Shown here: positions 1 through 13,045 of the stretch, in pieces
How the letters are laid out: every line of letters starts with the position of its first letter
Numbering within the stretch: the stretch's first letter is position 1
From: Cristatella mucedo
Lineage: Eukaryota > Bryozoa > Phylactolaemata > Cristatellidae
Reading direction: 5' to 3'
Assembly (NCBI GenBank): GCA_009760855.2
Contig: WPIO01000101.1
Location: forward strand, 470,001 to 534,000
DNA: 64,000 nucleotides
Notes under the pieces: model-generated
Seen by the model: the letters and a program-made list of their open reading frames with translations, nothing else
What the model was told of the DNA's origin: nothing
The model's database searches: none
Translations under genes and position numbers: made by a program

Positions 1-1149
1 AGACGGTGGCAGGTGCTGCTTTGCTGTCCCTGGTCTGAGCGGGAGAAGCTTCGAACGAGAGCCGCTTCGCAGGCAATGCGAGAGTCTGGATATGCCCAGT
101 CGGTTGGGACGCGGTAGGCGGCCCGCTGAAAGAGGCGCCTTCAAAGTGGCTGCGTCCTCGTCTTGCAATGGAGAGGAAGCAGAGCTTTAACAGCAGCCTA
201 GAACACTTGAGCTGCTGCGGCTGCAGCACAAATGCGTCCGCTTCACAAGTGTGGTCGAACTTGAACTTGTTAACCGTAAAACTCGGAAATTACACGCTGC
301 GGAACCGCCTCCTTTCCAGCTCGTCACACGTAGCCATAGGTGAATGCAAACGGTCTCCTCGTCGCCGACGACTTTCGACTGGCGATACTGCCGGTCCGGC
401 GCCAGGCAGCCGGTGGGGAAACGTGCTGCAGAAACGTGTTTGTCCTCTCGCTCTGCGCTGCTTCTCAGATTTCGTCTCGCGATCGAAAAAAAATCCATTG
501 CGGGCGCGATGCTATGCAAAGGCTGTTGATTCTCCGTAAGATATGGCTGCTAGTGCCACAAGCGAGTTGCTTTCGAGATACTGATCCGGCGATGAGATTC
601 GTGCATTGTTGCTCGATCTCGTGGTATTCAATACTCAACTACACCCCGTGCAACACAAATTCTTGTTTCTGCCTAATGAGCATTATTTCGTATTGCTTAT
701 TACTCAAAAGTATCGAATATGGCCATTGTTTTTCACAAAATTTGCTTGTGTGACCAAAGCAGTGAAAAAACATGAAACGTATCCACTTCCGGTGAGAACA
801 CGGACTAATTCGCATGTTTTGGATTAAGTTTACTCTGGAAAAAACAACAAATAAATTCAAATTACCTTGTACTCAAGTTTAACAAGATTGCCACAAACAT
901 TTTAGAAACGGAGATTTTTAGAAGTTTTGCGATCACATTGCTAATCACTTTCACTAATCAGGCCCTAAATGTAGTTTCCCACCAAGTTCGCATGATGCTA
1001 TCCTTAGTAGCGGCATTTCAAGTTCATTAAATCCGGGCATAGCACTCACGCTGCTCCTCGGAATGAGCTCCGACGTCCTCCTTGAATTTCTCGAGACGAG
1101 CATCAAGGATATGGATCACCTGCAGAAGTAGCAGTTGCTCGAGCGGTCA
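1..1149. other. No gene recognised
   Basis: No convincing coding exon, RNA gene or named repeat was seen. Short open frames overlap on both strands and lack splice-flanked or family-like peptide motifs. About 620-1,020 is AT-rich and the rest is close to the window average. Confidence 0.5.
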
Positions 1150-1245
1150 GTCTGGCATGCTGACCCTGTGCATGTCACTTCTAACCATGTTATGCTCGTC
1201 ATTGAGCACGCTACTGTAAAAGATGTATTGTTATCATTATTATTA
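1150..1245 (+). mobile_element. LINE-A 3' end fragment with (ATT)-rich tail
   Basis: The stretch around 1,158-1,200 (GACCCTGTGCATGTCAC and following bases) closely matches 17,485-17,545 in the better LINE-A copy, just before that element's 3' end. It ends in a TTATTATTATT-type tail at about 1,227-1,245, the same kind of tail as the other copies. It lies just before a LINE-A body fragment on the opposite strand. A twin-priming 5' inversion would put the inverted part on the other side, so two separate insertions are more likely. Confidence 0.6.
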
Positions 1246-1311
1246 TTATCAGTCTGTCAAAAGGTGAGCGATTCGTTCAAATATCTCAACATACCGATCA
1301 AGGTTCGACTA

Positions 1312-2010
1312 GGATACCCCATATTTCAGAGGTACCTCGGATGATCTTTGTCCATTCACGTCAATACTCTGGAGTCTTCCACTGAGATAGGACCTGAACC
1401 ATTGCAGAACAGTGCCAGTGATGCCCAGGTGAGGTGAGAGGCGCTCTAGAAGAATTTCGTGATCTATAGTATCAAAAGCTGCCGAAAGATCGAGCAAAAC
1501 AAGCAGAGACATTCTACCTAGGTTTTAATTCCTGAGTAGGTCGTTGTACACCCTAAGCAATGCTGGCTCTGTGCAGTGATTAGCTCTAAAGCCAGACTGG
1601 AACTTACTAGCGAGGTTTGAAGTTTCGATGATCGATACGAGTTTAGCTGGTCCGCCACGACCCGTTCCAGTGTCTTTGATAGGAATGCTAGAAATGAGAC
1701 TGGGCGGTAGTTGCTCACGTTTTCTTGGTTTAGTGTCGCTTTCTTGAGAAGTGGCCTGACTACAGCTTTTTTGAAAGGTGCCGGGACATGACCTGAGGCT
1801 AATGACATATTAATGATGTTAGTTATGCATGGAAGCAGCAGATCAATGCAACGTAGGAGCAGGACAGTAGGAATATGGTCCAGAGGACTTGTTGTCTTCT
1901 TTGATTGGGATACGAACTTAAGGACTAAATCACTACTGACCTGCTTAAATGTAGACATTGAGGTGCAGCCAGGAATCGGGGAACATCATTCTAGTGGGGA
2001 TGTTGTTGTT
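1312..2010 (-). mobile_element. LINE-A reverse transcriptase fragment (decayed, antisense)
   Basis: Read on the minus strand, two adjoining open pieces (1,518-1,958 and 1,309-1,512) encode the N-terminal half of a non-LTR reverse transcriptase. They run from a thumb-proximal segment (LLPCITNIINMSLASGHVPA, PFKKAVVRPLLKKATLNQEN, NYRPVSFLAFLSKTLERVVA) into motif A (LLVLLDLSAAFDTIDHEILL) and the FRSYLSGRLQSIDVNGQ segment. The order and wording match the LINE-A copy at 15,870-17,650. A stop or frame change separates the pieces, and homology ends abruptly near 1,318, before the YADD box. This is a dead fragment without endonuclease or catalytic centre. The family resembles CR1/L2/Rex1-type LINEs. 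Confidence 0.85.
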
Positions 2011-4498
2011 ATTTATCTTACTGGAAAGTTATGAAAATTGTTAATATTTGTTATGTATTATTGCATAGAGCAGCTTATAAACACCACGCGTCGACGACTT
2101 TGTCTGGTGATCAACTATAAAGTTAGACGCATCAAATACTAGTTCATTCATTTTGCTATGACAATCCGATTGTTTATTTTAGCAGTTTTATTTAAATAGC
2201 ATGATTTCTCACGAAAATTCAGGTTTTTTTCAATATGAATATTTTTTTTACTTAGCAGCCAGCTAGTGATTGAGCGAGCTGGCTCAATGTCTCGCCCTTT
2301 CTCCTAACCATTCCGAGTTGCTCTTCCCTAAATTGGTTCGCGTTGGCTTCCGGTCCAAAGCGGCCTATCAGCACATAAGCCAGTTCCCTATAGTTCCTGA
2401 TCCGATTGCGACAGCACGTCCAGCACTACCGTGGCGGAACCCTTTAAACTGGTAACAAGATATGAGGCGCTTTCTGTCTCAGATCAGCCATATGAGGCGG
2501 CAACGTATTCAAATTGGTTGCGGTAAGTCGCCCACTTTGCCACACCATCATAAGTATATATAGCTACGTTGGCTCTTTTGCCTAACTCTGGAGGCTGGAA
2601 AGTAAACTGCCCTCTCACGACCCTGGCCATCGGCAGACGGTTAGTTAACCTTGGCATCGCCAGCGCAGGCAGAGCCTGTTCCCGACATTCAGAGTTCGCA
2701 TGACCAGCTTCCGATAAGGATTACTCAAACCACTCGGCGCAACTATCCTTCCACTCGCTGTTTGTTTGCTTGCTTGTTATCCAAACCGGCTTCCCGATCT
2801 CCGACTCGGAGTTAGCACTCGGCCCAGGGACCCAGCCTCCTACGTACCCGCTCATAGTCCCTGTCGAATTGGGGATTGAGCAGCGGCGCTTAGTGAGCAG
2901 GGATTTTAGAGAAGGGCAAGCAGCCTGAAACTTGACCGCTCTTGACTACCCTATCGGTTAGCGCAGCTAAACTCGCTCTCTCAGCTCTCTCCGCGGCGCT
3001 CTCGTGGCCCTCAATAGAGCTTCCATCTCCTCTGAGGCCGCTGAAACTGACAACTGCTTTCCCGTGCCAACGAATAATTCTGCAAATTCCGCCTTCACTT
3101 GCCGTTGCTGTTGAGCGAACAAGCGAAAAATTTGGGACAGGTGAGACCAAATTTGCTCTAAAACCTGTATTCTATCTAGAAGGCACGTGTGGCGGCAGCA
3201 TCCCTCGTTGAAGGCCCGGGTGCCGGTCCGGAAGGCAACACCGTTGCTTCATCCTCCACAACGGTCGGCTCAAACTGATCAGCGTGCCCTGGTACCGACT
3301 CTCCCGTAGGTTGCAACTGTATGTCAGTGTCAGACAACTACCCTTTTTGGTTGCGAGTCGACATAACGTCGCTGTCACGCGGTCAGCCATCGCAACACAC
3401 AAAGCGCGAGCACAAAATAGAGAATTAATCCCTGACGTCTGACAACAACGTCACGACCGCGCGACCCACACTGGTTCGGGTAGCGGCACAGCGACTGCAA
3501 TTTTGCTAAGATCTGATGCTCGCCATACGCCCGACGATAACAACACGGCGCTCGATGTGCAGCACGCTGCGCTAAGAACAACGCTGAATTAGAAGACGCG
3601 CAACCTTCGGCCCGTATATTACGGCCGATACGACACGTGACTTCCAGCAGACTCGTCAACAAGCGTGCAGCAGCTCGCGCTCAGCGCTAAGACTCACTCA
3701 CAGGCAGACCGTCGCTCCAAGAGAGCGACTGCGGTCAGGACTCTGCCTATTATATATAATGACCAGGTCAAAATTCATGCCGTATACTCATTCGTTCTTG
3801 CGTAGTAATACACCGCGCTGCTCATAAGCCTCGGCTTACCGCATCCAATTTATAAGCGGCTCAATTCTTATTCAGAAGCAAAGCTCATAAATCGAAATCG
3901 AGATTCAGCTGTCGAGCTCATAGTCCATAATGGTGGGCCGTGACCGCTATCGGCGTTCTTTAAAGGGCCAGCCGTGTTGGCGCAGTCGCTCGAGGAAGCG
4001 ACTTTTTTCCCAAACAAATGTCTGAAGACGCCGAAGGCAAGACGAGCAACGAGGGAGGCGCTCTTGACGCTGCGGTGCACATTTGCATTGAGACGCTCAG
4101 ACTCCGGACTTCGCGCCTTCAGAAGAAAGGTTCGTGCACTCCCTAAAAGGAAAGGGATCTCACTCTCTTCTGAGAGGCTAGCGAGTCGCGCGTGCCTGAG
4201 CCGCGCCGTGCGTCTGGGCGCGTTACGTCGGACTGTTCCTTTTAGAGGGAGACGACAAATATTTTTAGATGAGGTTACGCACGCCTGCGGCCGCATGCAA
4301 GTAGCCTTCGGCCAATGCAGACTACGAAAATCGGCGTTCCGGCCTCGGTTTCAGATGGCGTCTAAAAAGACTTCCGCGCGATGCTCTTTCTGTGCGGAAA
4401 TTGAGACCTTTCCAAAAAAGAGGTTCTAGCAAGTTATTTTGGATGGGGTCGTCAGCTTGTTTCGCAGCAAGCCTGAGAATTGTTCAGGAGGAGGATGT
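2011..4498. other. No gene recognised
   Basis: Moderately GC-rich DNA with no recognised exon. A loose inverted pair (TCCCTAAAAGGAA near 4,139 and TTCCTTTTAGAGGGA near 4,230) brackets about 100 bases. Open frames on both strands at 3,868-4,429 are mirror images of each other and show no family motif. Confidence 0.5.
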
Positions 4499-4599
<101 letters not shown>

Positions 4600-5060
4600 C
4601 AAAAGCTCGCCCGCCCTCATGGTTGGTCAGCGAGACTCCAAAGAGGAACTCCCAGTCTTGAGAATGCAGTAAATGTATTACTATTGAGCACAAAGTAGTC
4701 TATAGAGTGTCCAGAGGTGCGTGTCTTCGGCACAGATTTAGAGTGCTTCTCCTGGAGCAGCTGCTTTTCCCTCTGTTTTCAGACGGGACTAGAAAGGCTG
4801 CTAGGCCTTCGGCAAGCACGCTCAGTGCCACTCTGCAGAGGAGCTATCTTTTTTTAATTAAGATTGTGTCGTTAGAGTGTCTATATAAGTAATGATTTTT
4901 AGACATGTTTGACGAGGGCTTACCAAGCTGCGTACCTTTGGTGCACACGTGGCTCACGCACTCAAAGTAGGGAGATCAATTTCTTTCAGGCGCGTCGAGA
5001 AATGCTTCCGAGTGCGCGTCTTCGGCGTTCTTCGGAGGCGTGCTAGAAGTGTTAGGAAAG

Positions 5061-5240
5061 ATTAAATAAAATAAATTTAGCTGATTAAACAGTCCATTTG
5101 TATAGTGTCATAATAGCCCTAATGGCTACCCCCGCTTCTGCAGTGGGCAATAATAGATCGCCCACTGCACGACTCAAAGCCACAACCTGGGTCGTGAAGA
5201 CCGAGCACCTTACCTCCTGGCCAAAGACCCAGTGGATACA
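5061..5240 (-). mobile_element. SINE-1 copy 1 (tRNA-derived SINE)
   Basis: On the minus strand the head begins near 5,238. It contains an A-box-like TGGCCAGGAGG and a degraded B box (GCTTTGAGTC), then a body with GTGGGCGATC and a 3' part CTATACAAATGG...CTGTTTAATCAGCTA followed by an AT-rich tail. The same block order is seen at 6,832-7,018, 26,472-26,632 and 51,556-51,728, so it is an interspersed family and not a tRNA gene. Length is about 175 bases. Confidence 0.85.
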
Positions 5241-5727
5241 GCGAGCAGTTGAAATAACAACAAGAATTAAATTAACGAGTTAATTTGCAAAGAGCTTTTC
5301 GGAACGAGGTTTCAGAAATACTTGACCTTGAGGCACGCCCTCGAGGTCGAGGCTTTGCCATCGCCGTAAGAAAATCGTGGCTACGCTCACGAGTGGAAGT
5401 AGGGGACGCGATCGCCGCAACGTCTGACGACCCACCTGCTTAGCCCCTCACCTCATACTATTTGACGTCACTTTAATCGCTGGGACCACAGCCACCGCGC
5501 GTTCTAAAACGGAAGGAGGGCTTTTAAGTTGAACTCTTGCGACAGTTTCTAGGGGCAACGAGTCATCACGAGGTGATGAACTGCAGGGGTAGGCGTACAC
5601 TGCTGCTTCCGGTGCTCCTCCTGGCAACTCCTAAAGCAGCGCCTGCATATAGCGGCTGGATCTAGACAGGCCAAGGAGACCGGCAGGCGGCTGCACAGTA
5701 CAGCCAATGTCAACTCCAGGTGCATAT

Positions 5728-5770
5728 TGCTCAAGCAGCAGTAGCTGCTGCTGCTGCTGCTGCTTGAGCA
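5728..5770. repeat. CAG/CTG inverted repeat (hairpin)
   Basis: Perfect 14-base arms at 5,728-5,741 (TGCTCAAGCAGCAG) and 5,757-5,770 (CTGCTGCTTGAGCA) enclose a 15-base CTG-rich loop. It is probably a chance product of a small CTG expansion next to its complement. A second inverted relative of TATTGCTC lies at about 5,828-5,842. Confidence 0.8.
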
Positions 5771-6569
5771 GTTCTGGTGAATGAGCTGCATATACTGGTT
5801 ACCAGCATTCAATAAGTGCAAAAGCTTGCTCGAGCAATATAATGTAAATACCGGCGTGCACCCATTGCTGTTGTGCATATTTTACACAGTAAATATGAAC
5901 GTATGGTGTGTGCGAGAAGTTTTAAAGTACTTGTTTTTTAGCTGAGATTGCGAGAGCCTAAAAAATTCTAGCGTCCCAAAAGCACGAACCTCCTTTTCTC
6001 GCTCCTTTTTGAAGCGTGAGAAAGCCATCTCACTAGAGAAGTCATTCACGTGATAATCGCGTGGCTGTACTTAAAAGATGGAGGCACGAACTGAATAAAG
6101 AGATGCTGGTTCTTAACTGAGAAAGCAGCGGAAGTTCAAATCAGAAATTACTCCCTTATTGCACATGGAGTACGCTTATTATACTAAACATAAACTCAAG
6201 AAGATAGCAATTTTCCATGGCGCTAAGGACACGGAAAGTAGAGGGTAGAGCCAAAGTAAATACTTTGAAAAGAATGCCACATAATGATGAAGCGGAGGTA
6301 TTCAAAAAGAGAAGGGATACAGAAACCCGAAGGTGAGCAATCGGCTGGTAGGAACTGTACTTAGATGAGACGTTGCCCCTTTAGCCACGACATGAAAGGC
6401 ACTTCTGACAACGCGTGCAAGCGCCTCTGAGTTTGCCTCCTCTAACGATTATTTGTGCCATCGGTTGCATCTGTGAATATTGAAAGGAGCATGAGTTTTT
6501 GCATCGAATTTAGGAAGCGGCTTCCTCTCACAGCGCTAGTCTTCAACAATTGCAGGTCAAGGCTGCTGC
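5771..6569. other. No gene recognised
   Basis: Balanced-composition DNA with no exon or repeat that I recognise. Confidence 0.45.
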
Positions 6570-6830
6570 AATTCTGTTTAGGCTGGCCTAGCGAAAGAAG
6601 CCATTAAGGCATTTTAGCAGGCGATGACATTGGCTGCAACGTTTGTCAACAAATCAACACGAAATTCAAGCACGTGCCTCCTTAGCTGGAGCAGCTGCGA
6701 TGCCTCCTGGTTTATCAGCAACAGCGGAGCAAAATTGTAAATCTAGCGCACTCGGCCAGCCATGGCTTGGCTCATTTGTATTTAGCTAAGCTGCTACTGC
6801 ACCAGTTGTAGCCTTCTCGTGCCCTCGGGT
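6570..6830 (+). mobile_element. LINE-B 3' fragment (decayed)
   Basis: It aligns by eye with 13,805-14,055 of the longer LINE-B copy. Shared landmarks are GGCTGGCCTAGCGAAAGAAG near its start, CATGGCTTGGCTC, and the CACCAGTT...CCTCTCGTGCCCTC-type block at its end. It contains stop codons and frame breaks, so it is a dead remnant of the C-terminal part of the RT open frame. It abuts the AT-rich tail of SINE-1 copy 2. Confidence 0.65.
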
Positions 6831-6831
6831 C

Positions 6832-7018
6832 ATAAATAAATAAATAAATACTAGCTGATTAAACAGCCTCTTTTTGTATAACGACAGAAGAGCCTTTACA
6901 GCTATCACCACCGCTTGCAGTGGCGATAAAGGATCGCCCACCACACGAATCGAACCCACGACCTCGGGACCGAGGTCGTGAAAGCAACCACCTTACCTAG
7001 TGTGCCATCACGGCTCAT
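6832..7018 (-). mobile_element. SINE-1 copy 2 (tRNA-derived SINE)
   Basis: This is one of the best-preserved copies. On the minus strand it has an A-box-like TGGCACACTAGG, a B box GGTTCGATTCG, the body segment TGGGCGATCCTTTATCGCCA, then the 3' block ending GGCTGTTTAATCAGCTA and a (TTTA)n tail. The anticodon-arm region (about 6,957-6,980) is a perfect 11-base inverted repeat (CACGACCTCGG/CCGAGGTCGTG) not shared by the other copies. Confidence 0.9.
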
Positions 7019-7019
7019 C

Positions 7020-8323
<1,304 letters not shown>

Positions 8324-8399
8324 GGTTGACGACTTTCGCACGGACGTAGCACCTACCGTTAGCATACGCTGCAGCCGTGCAGGGCGAAGGTCGTTAATC

Positions 8400-9060
8400 T
8401 GCTGAATCAGAAGAGGCCAGCGGCGGCGGCGGCGAGTACTGCGCCGACGCCTCTCGCCAGTTCCCACTTTGTACGCGCGTCCGACCGAGTCGGCGTCCGA
8501 GGCGGCCGGAACCTGTCGTCGTCGTCGTCGTCTTCGAAGTCACGTCAGAGCGGCTTCGCGTCGTCGCCGTCGTTGGCGCAGTACGAAGTACGAGAGAGAC
8601 TTTCGCTCCAAGCGATGCGCTGCAGCTGCGGCCGCCTCTGCAGTGGGGCGTCATCAGCTGACTACTGACAGCTGACTACGGCTAGAACGTGTCCTCGTCC
8701 CGGATCTTTGGCTTCTATCGACTGGCTTAAGAGCTTAAAGACGCGGCGCATGCACCGCACAGTGCGCATGCGCCGCGACCTCGCAAGCGTCAGACCTCTC
8801 GCTCGTTTAGCCGCTGATCTCGCGTATCCGCATTCAGAAGCCGATCGGTGCTGAGCGGAGGATGATCGCCACGAAAATAGATTCGCTTTCTTTCGAAATC
8901 TCCCCCATAGAAATGCGCAGCAGCGAAATTGAGGCTCTGCCCGCGGCGCCCCACGAGAGCGAGCAGCTCACGATCCGCCCGAAGCCCCGGCTAGCGCACG
9001 CTCGTGGCTACAAGTGCGCCGGAAGTTCGGAAGAAAGGGCCGCCTAGACTCGCCTGAGAC
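8400..9060. promoter_or_regulatory. GC-rich promoter-like patch with NRF1-type site and E-boxes
   Basis: CpG-dense DNA with GGC and CGT triplet runs. It contains a perfect NRF1-type palindrome TGCGCATGCGC (8,763-8,773), which lies in an 11-base inverted repeat (8,743-8,753 with 8,766-8,776). Three CAGCTG E-boxes lie within 52 bases (8,623, 8,655, 8,669). NRF1 sites are typical of CpG promoters and CAGCTG is a core bound by class I bHLH dimers. No exon can be attached to it, so it may be a distal promoter, an enhancer or simply GC-rich DNA. Confidence 0.4.
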
Positions 9061-9105
9061 GCATTCAAAGCCCCTGCCGGTGGCTGCTAGCGACTCTTTT
9101 ATTAG

Positions 9106-9412
<307 letters not shown>

Positions 9413-10587
9413 TGATGCGGAAGTACCGCTCGGACTGGGCTGGGCTCGCTTGAGCTCCTACGTGGACCTTGCACCTAGTTAGTCATTCGCTCAGCTCGGA
9501 CCACGCCCGACTCGCTCGCTCCGCATTCCTCAGCCACTACGCGGCGCTAATTCCACGGAGAGATCGGATTCCTCCCTCGCGGAGCTGCACGTCCCGCTCA
9601 TGGGATTGACTGCCGCGTAGCGGCCAGCAGCCTGCCGGACCGAAGTCCGAGTACTACCGAAGCAGAGCGACAATACAAGACTGCACGGTGCCTGCGCATC
9701 GTCCGATTCGCCCTTCGCAGGTTTCACGTTTAAATTCTGGTACATTCACAGGCGGCAATTACACGGTCAAAAAGAGAGCCATGAAGAGTTCCATCCCAAG
9801 AACTTTTCGGGTGCAGATATACGGATCACTGCACCACTCAAACTGACTGTTTGCTCTTTTTTCACGGTGGGCCCTGAAAACAAAGTTGATCTGGAGGGTG
9901 CACTCCTCCTCTCTATCCACAGATCCCTTCATCTATCGCGCCAGTACTACGCTACCCTGAGCTCACCGTATCCCCTCTTTGAAGGTGCGTCGGCCGTCTT
10001 CAGGAGATGGCAGCAAGTCGGAAGGCGAGGAAGATGTGGCATAGTCGGATTCCCATTTCGCAGATGCGGCTGAACAGAGAAAGCCTTACTTTCCCTAACA
10101 GAACGACCTCAGCGATCTGATGAGCGACCTTGGCCTTACCCAAGTTCAATGCGGAGCTTCTGACATCTTAGCTCAAGGAGTGGAGCTTACTTGAGGAAAG
10201 TGTGAAAGTAACAGATCCGAAACAGGTTTTCCAACTCCATCAGTCGTCAAAATGGGTTGTGCTTCCGTAGCAACATGGCCGGTCTATTCGAGGCTGCGGG
10301 AATCACTTGTAGCTAGAGAGAGTGGCGCCTATTCCGAGTAGACCCGAGACATCGAGGAGTATCGAAGCCCTGTCATCACCTATGGTGCAAGCACCCGTCT
10401 CTTCCATTGGCTCACTCTGTAAACCTCAGAGAGGACCGTGAGTTAACAGGTTGCCGAATGTTTTAAGTATAGCCACGCTACTATAGCGGGGAGGTCATTG
10501 ATAACTTTAAAATGGCACCTGATTCCTGATTGGTCTCCAAGTTGGTCTTCATTGCCTATCTTGCTTTTTTCTTTGCCTATTGGCACT
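9413..10587. other. No gene recognised
   Basis: No coding exon or known repeat was seen. Confidence 0.45.
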
Positions 10588-10690
10588 TTACGCGCACGCG
10601 CGCGCACACTCACGCGCGTGCGCACGCACGCACGCACACACACACAAGCACGCACGCACACGCACACGCACACACATAACGCGCATGCAC
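10588..10690. repeat. Alternating purine-pyrimidine (CG/CA)n tract, Z-DNA prone
   Basis: About 100 bases of nearly perfect alternation (CGCGCA, CACACG, CGCACGCACG units). Such tracts are the classic sequence class for Z-DNA and explain the ARAHAR and VCVCV frames. Confidence 0.9.
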
Positions 10691-11493
10691 ACAGCAATCC
10701 ATTTAATTTTAATTCTTGAACGTTCCGTACAAGCCTCGTGTAAGCTGACTATCGATGATTCCAGCCGGCGTCAATCATTTGAGAGAAAGAGAGAGAGCCA
10801 GAACAGTTTGCACATACATATCATGTTGCAAAAATGCACTCGAAGCGTTAATTTAAAATAAAATAAGATTTTAAATCGAATATAAAATAATATGATTAAG
10901 ACATATTTATTGCGTTTGCACGTCACATAAATTGAAGTCATCACTGATTCCCAGCGAATGGGAAGAGAGTCCGCGAGAATATAAATGTCAATGGAAAAAC
11001 GCACTCTCACTCAGTTGAAAATTAAATATCCTTGGATAAAACCAATAGTAAGCAGTAGCAAAAAGTAAGAAAGTATCCAAATTTAACAGCAACGGATCCG
11101 TAACAGAGACAGAAAAGCGCATAGGATTGCTGTGCTTAATTATGGCCAGCAGAAGCGATAAAGAAACAGCAGAGAAACCACCTCAGTATTGCACCTCCCG
11201 AAGCTCGCCGAAAAATTATGGCTGCACTTAATTTAATGACAAAAATCAGGAGAACCATTTCAAAATATTTTTTAAAACAGAGTGTGGCCAAAGCAAGAGA
11301 AACGACATTGTAACCCCACAAAACACCGCAAGGTTTGGCGAGCAATACCGTTGAGAACTAATGATCGGCAAAACCTGCTTAGGCACTCTGCTGCTTATCT
11401 CCAATACCCAAGTCATACAGTATGGTGCGCTCACCAGCTAGATCTGCGGACACTCACGAAGGCCTTCCAAAGTAAAGCTAAATTTTTCTGTTC
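10691..11493. other. AT-rich stretch without recognised gene
   Basis: Noticeably AT-rich from about 10,840 to 11,100 (AAAATAAAATAAG-like runs). No exon was seen. Confidence 0.45.

Positions 11494-11551
<58 letters not shown>
11494..11551 (+). repeat. Compound (AT)n(GA)n microsatellite
   Basis: An AT run of about 20 bases passes directly into a GA run of about 37 bases. Confidence 0.97.
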
Positions 11552-11554
<3 letters not shown>

Positions 11555-11939
11555 TAGGCATGTATATATACAGGTATACCAAGAAATATGTCTGCACATC
11601 ACCTCTCCTCTGCACACCTCACCGATGAACGGCATGGTTATGGCACATATGCGGCAGGCATGAATGTGGAAATATTGACGATGACCGTCAACAATCTCTT
11701 TACCCGCGCCCAAATCAGCCCCGTATCTAATGTTCCTTACGGCAATCCAGCTCATCATTTTTTTTAGCTTCTTCGTCAGAAATAATATTGATAAAACACA
11801 GTGTCCCTCAGTGTGTGACGCAAACACTTGATCTACAAACTCCACTCCGGACGCTCTTCCTCAATTTTCACGATGTTGCCCTGATTATGCCGGTGGGGGG
11901 GGAGGTAAGGTGTTTACTTTTACTGACCAACGTTGTGGT

Positions 11940-12010
11940 CTAGAGCCCTTGGGCACGCATAAAGCGCCCGGATATAGATTAAGATCTCTTAGGGCGCTAT
12001 ACAAATAACA
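11940..12010 (+). mobile_element. LINE-A-type 3' tail module
   Basis: Contains GATTAAGATCTCTTAGGGCGCTATACAAAT in pieces: AGATTAAGATCTCT, AGGGCGCTATACAAAT. This matches the LINE-A terminus at 17,590-17,640 (GAGATTGAGTTCTCTGAGGG, GCGCTGTATCAAGTCTATT). The recognisable LINE body is missing upstream. Confidence 0.75.
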
Positions 12011-12169
12011 AATTTTTTATATCAAGCCTGTCCGTGCTGCCTCGTCGGGAAGCTAATCTCTTAGCCTAAGTAAACAACTAGCCCTCAAGACCCCATACTT
12101 ACTGTCCTCGTTCCGCGATGCCTATATGTATTACTGCCATGAGTACATGACACAATAGTCTGTCCTTGG

Positions 12170-13045
12170 CCTCGGCTTTTTGTCCCAGCACCTTTCAATG
12201 AAGCTATTGTGTCAGGCCACCTACTAGAAAGTCTACGCTAGACCAGGAGAGCTTGAGTAACTTGACCTCTATCTTCCTACTGCCGTTCACATCAAAGACT
12301 CTGGAATGAGTCAGAGTGGATCAGCTAAACTCCTGCATTAAAGCTTCGAGCCCAGCTCTAGTCAGCTCTAGTCAGCTTTTAGAGAAAATCACTCCAAATT
12401 TTTTAGAGAAAATCACTCCAAAAGAATTTTGTTATAAACTTAACTAAGCCAGCACTCAGTTAAGTTTATGACGAAATTCTCAGCAATGCGGACTTACGGT
12501 AGAGTCCGCCTGCTATTTCCGCAGGATCTGTCGGCAGGCTCTGATAAAATTGCTCACCGAGGAGGTGCTACATGTCTCCCATCTCGCCTAGGCATCGGCG
12601 ACACGGCACTGCAATTGTTTTCGTCCTGCTTCAGAGGGTGCATTAGCTGAGCATTGATGCCGGCGAGCGAGCGAGCGAGCGACCGTCACCCGAGAAGCCA
12701 CGAAAGAACGGTGTACTTCCGTGGCTCTTTGCTTGGTCTGCTTCTTTGCAAAATGCACGGCCTTCCTTTTGCCGACGTAATTGCCAAGCACAAACTAGAC
12801 TTTCATTGTACGCATACGACACTCAGCTGTACCCGTGCTTCGATCCTTCGCTGTCTTCTTGCACGTCAAACTTTTTCAACTCTCTTGCTGCAATCGCACT
12901 AGGATAGCAACTAACTTTTTTCAAATTGAATGACGATAAAACCTACTTGCTAATAGTGGGCAAACCTATTTTCATCCAGAAACTGCAAAGCCCTGTCCTT
13001 CAAATTGGCTCAGCCATCATATCTCCTTCTATGGCCTATGTAAAG
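12170..13045 (+). mobile_element. LINE-A copy A, 5' half (interrupted, decayed)
   Basis: It aligns in order with copy B (15,985-16,810). It has the VPAPF segment at 12,185, degraded NYRPVS/SKTLER-like sequence at 12,250-12,320, motif A remnants at 12,490-12,620, and LPFADVIAKHKLDFH at about 12,762-12,806 followed by a broken catalytic box, then a FKLNDDKTYLLIVGKP-like segment. Multiple stops and frame changes show it is long dead. Homology stops at GGCCTATG near 13,035-13,045 and resumes at 14,503 with the same GGCCTATG, so another LINE was inserted into this copy. Confidence 0.85.

Noticed and set aside
1150..2010. Twin-priming 5' inversion of a single LINE-A insertion
   Set aside because: The inverted part lies on the wrong side of the tail, and an unrelated segment of about 70 bases separates the two pieces.
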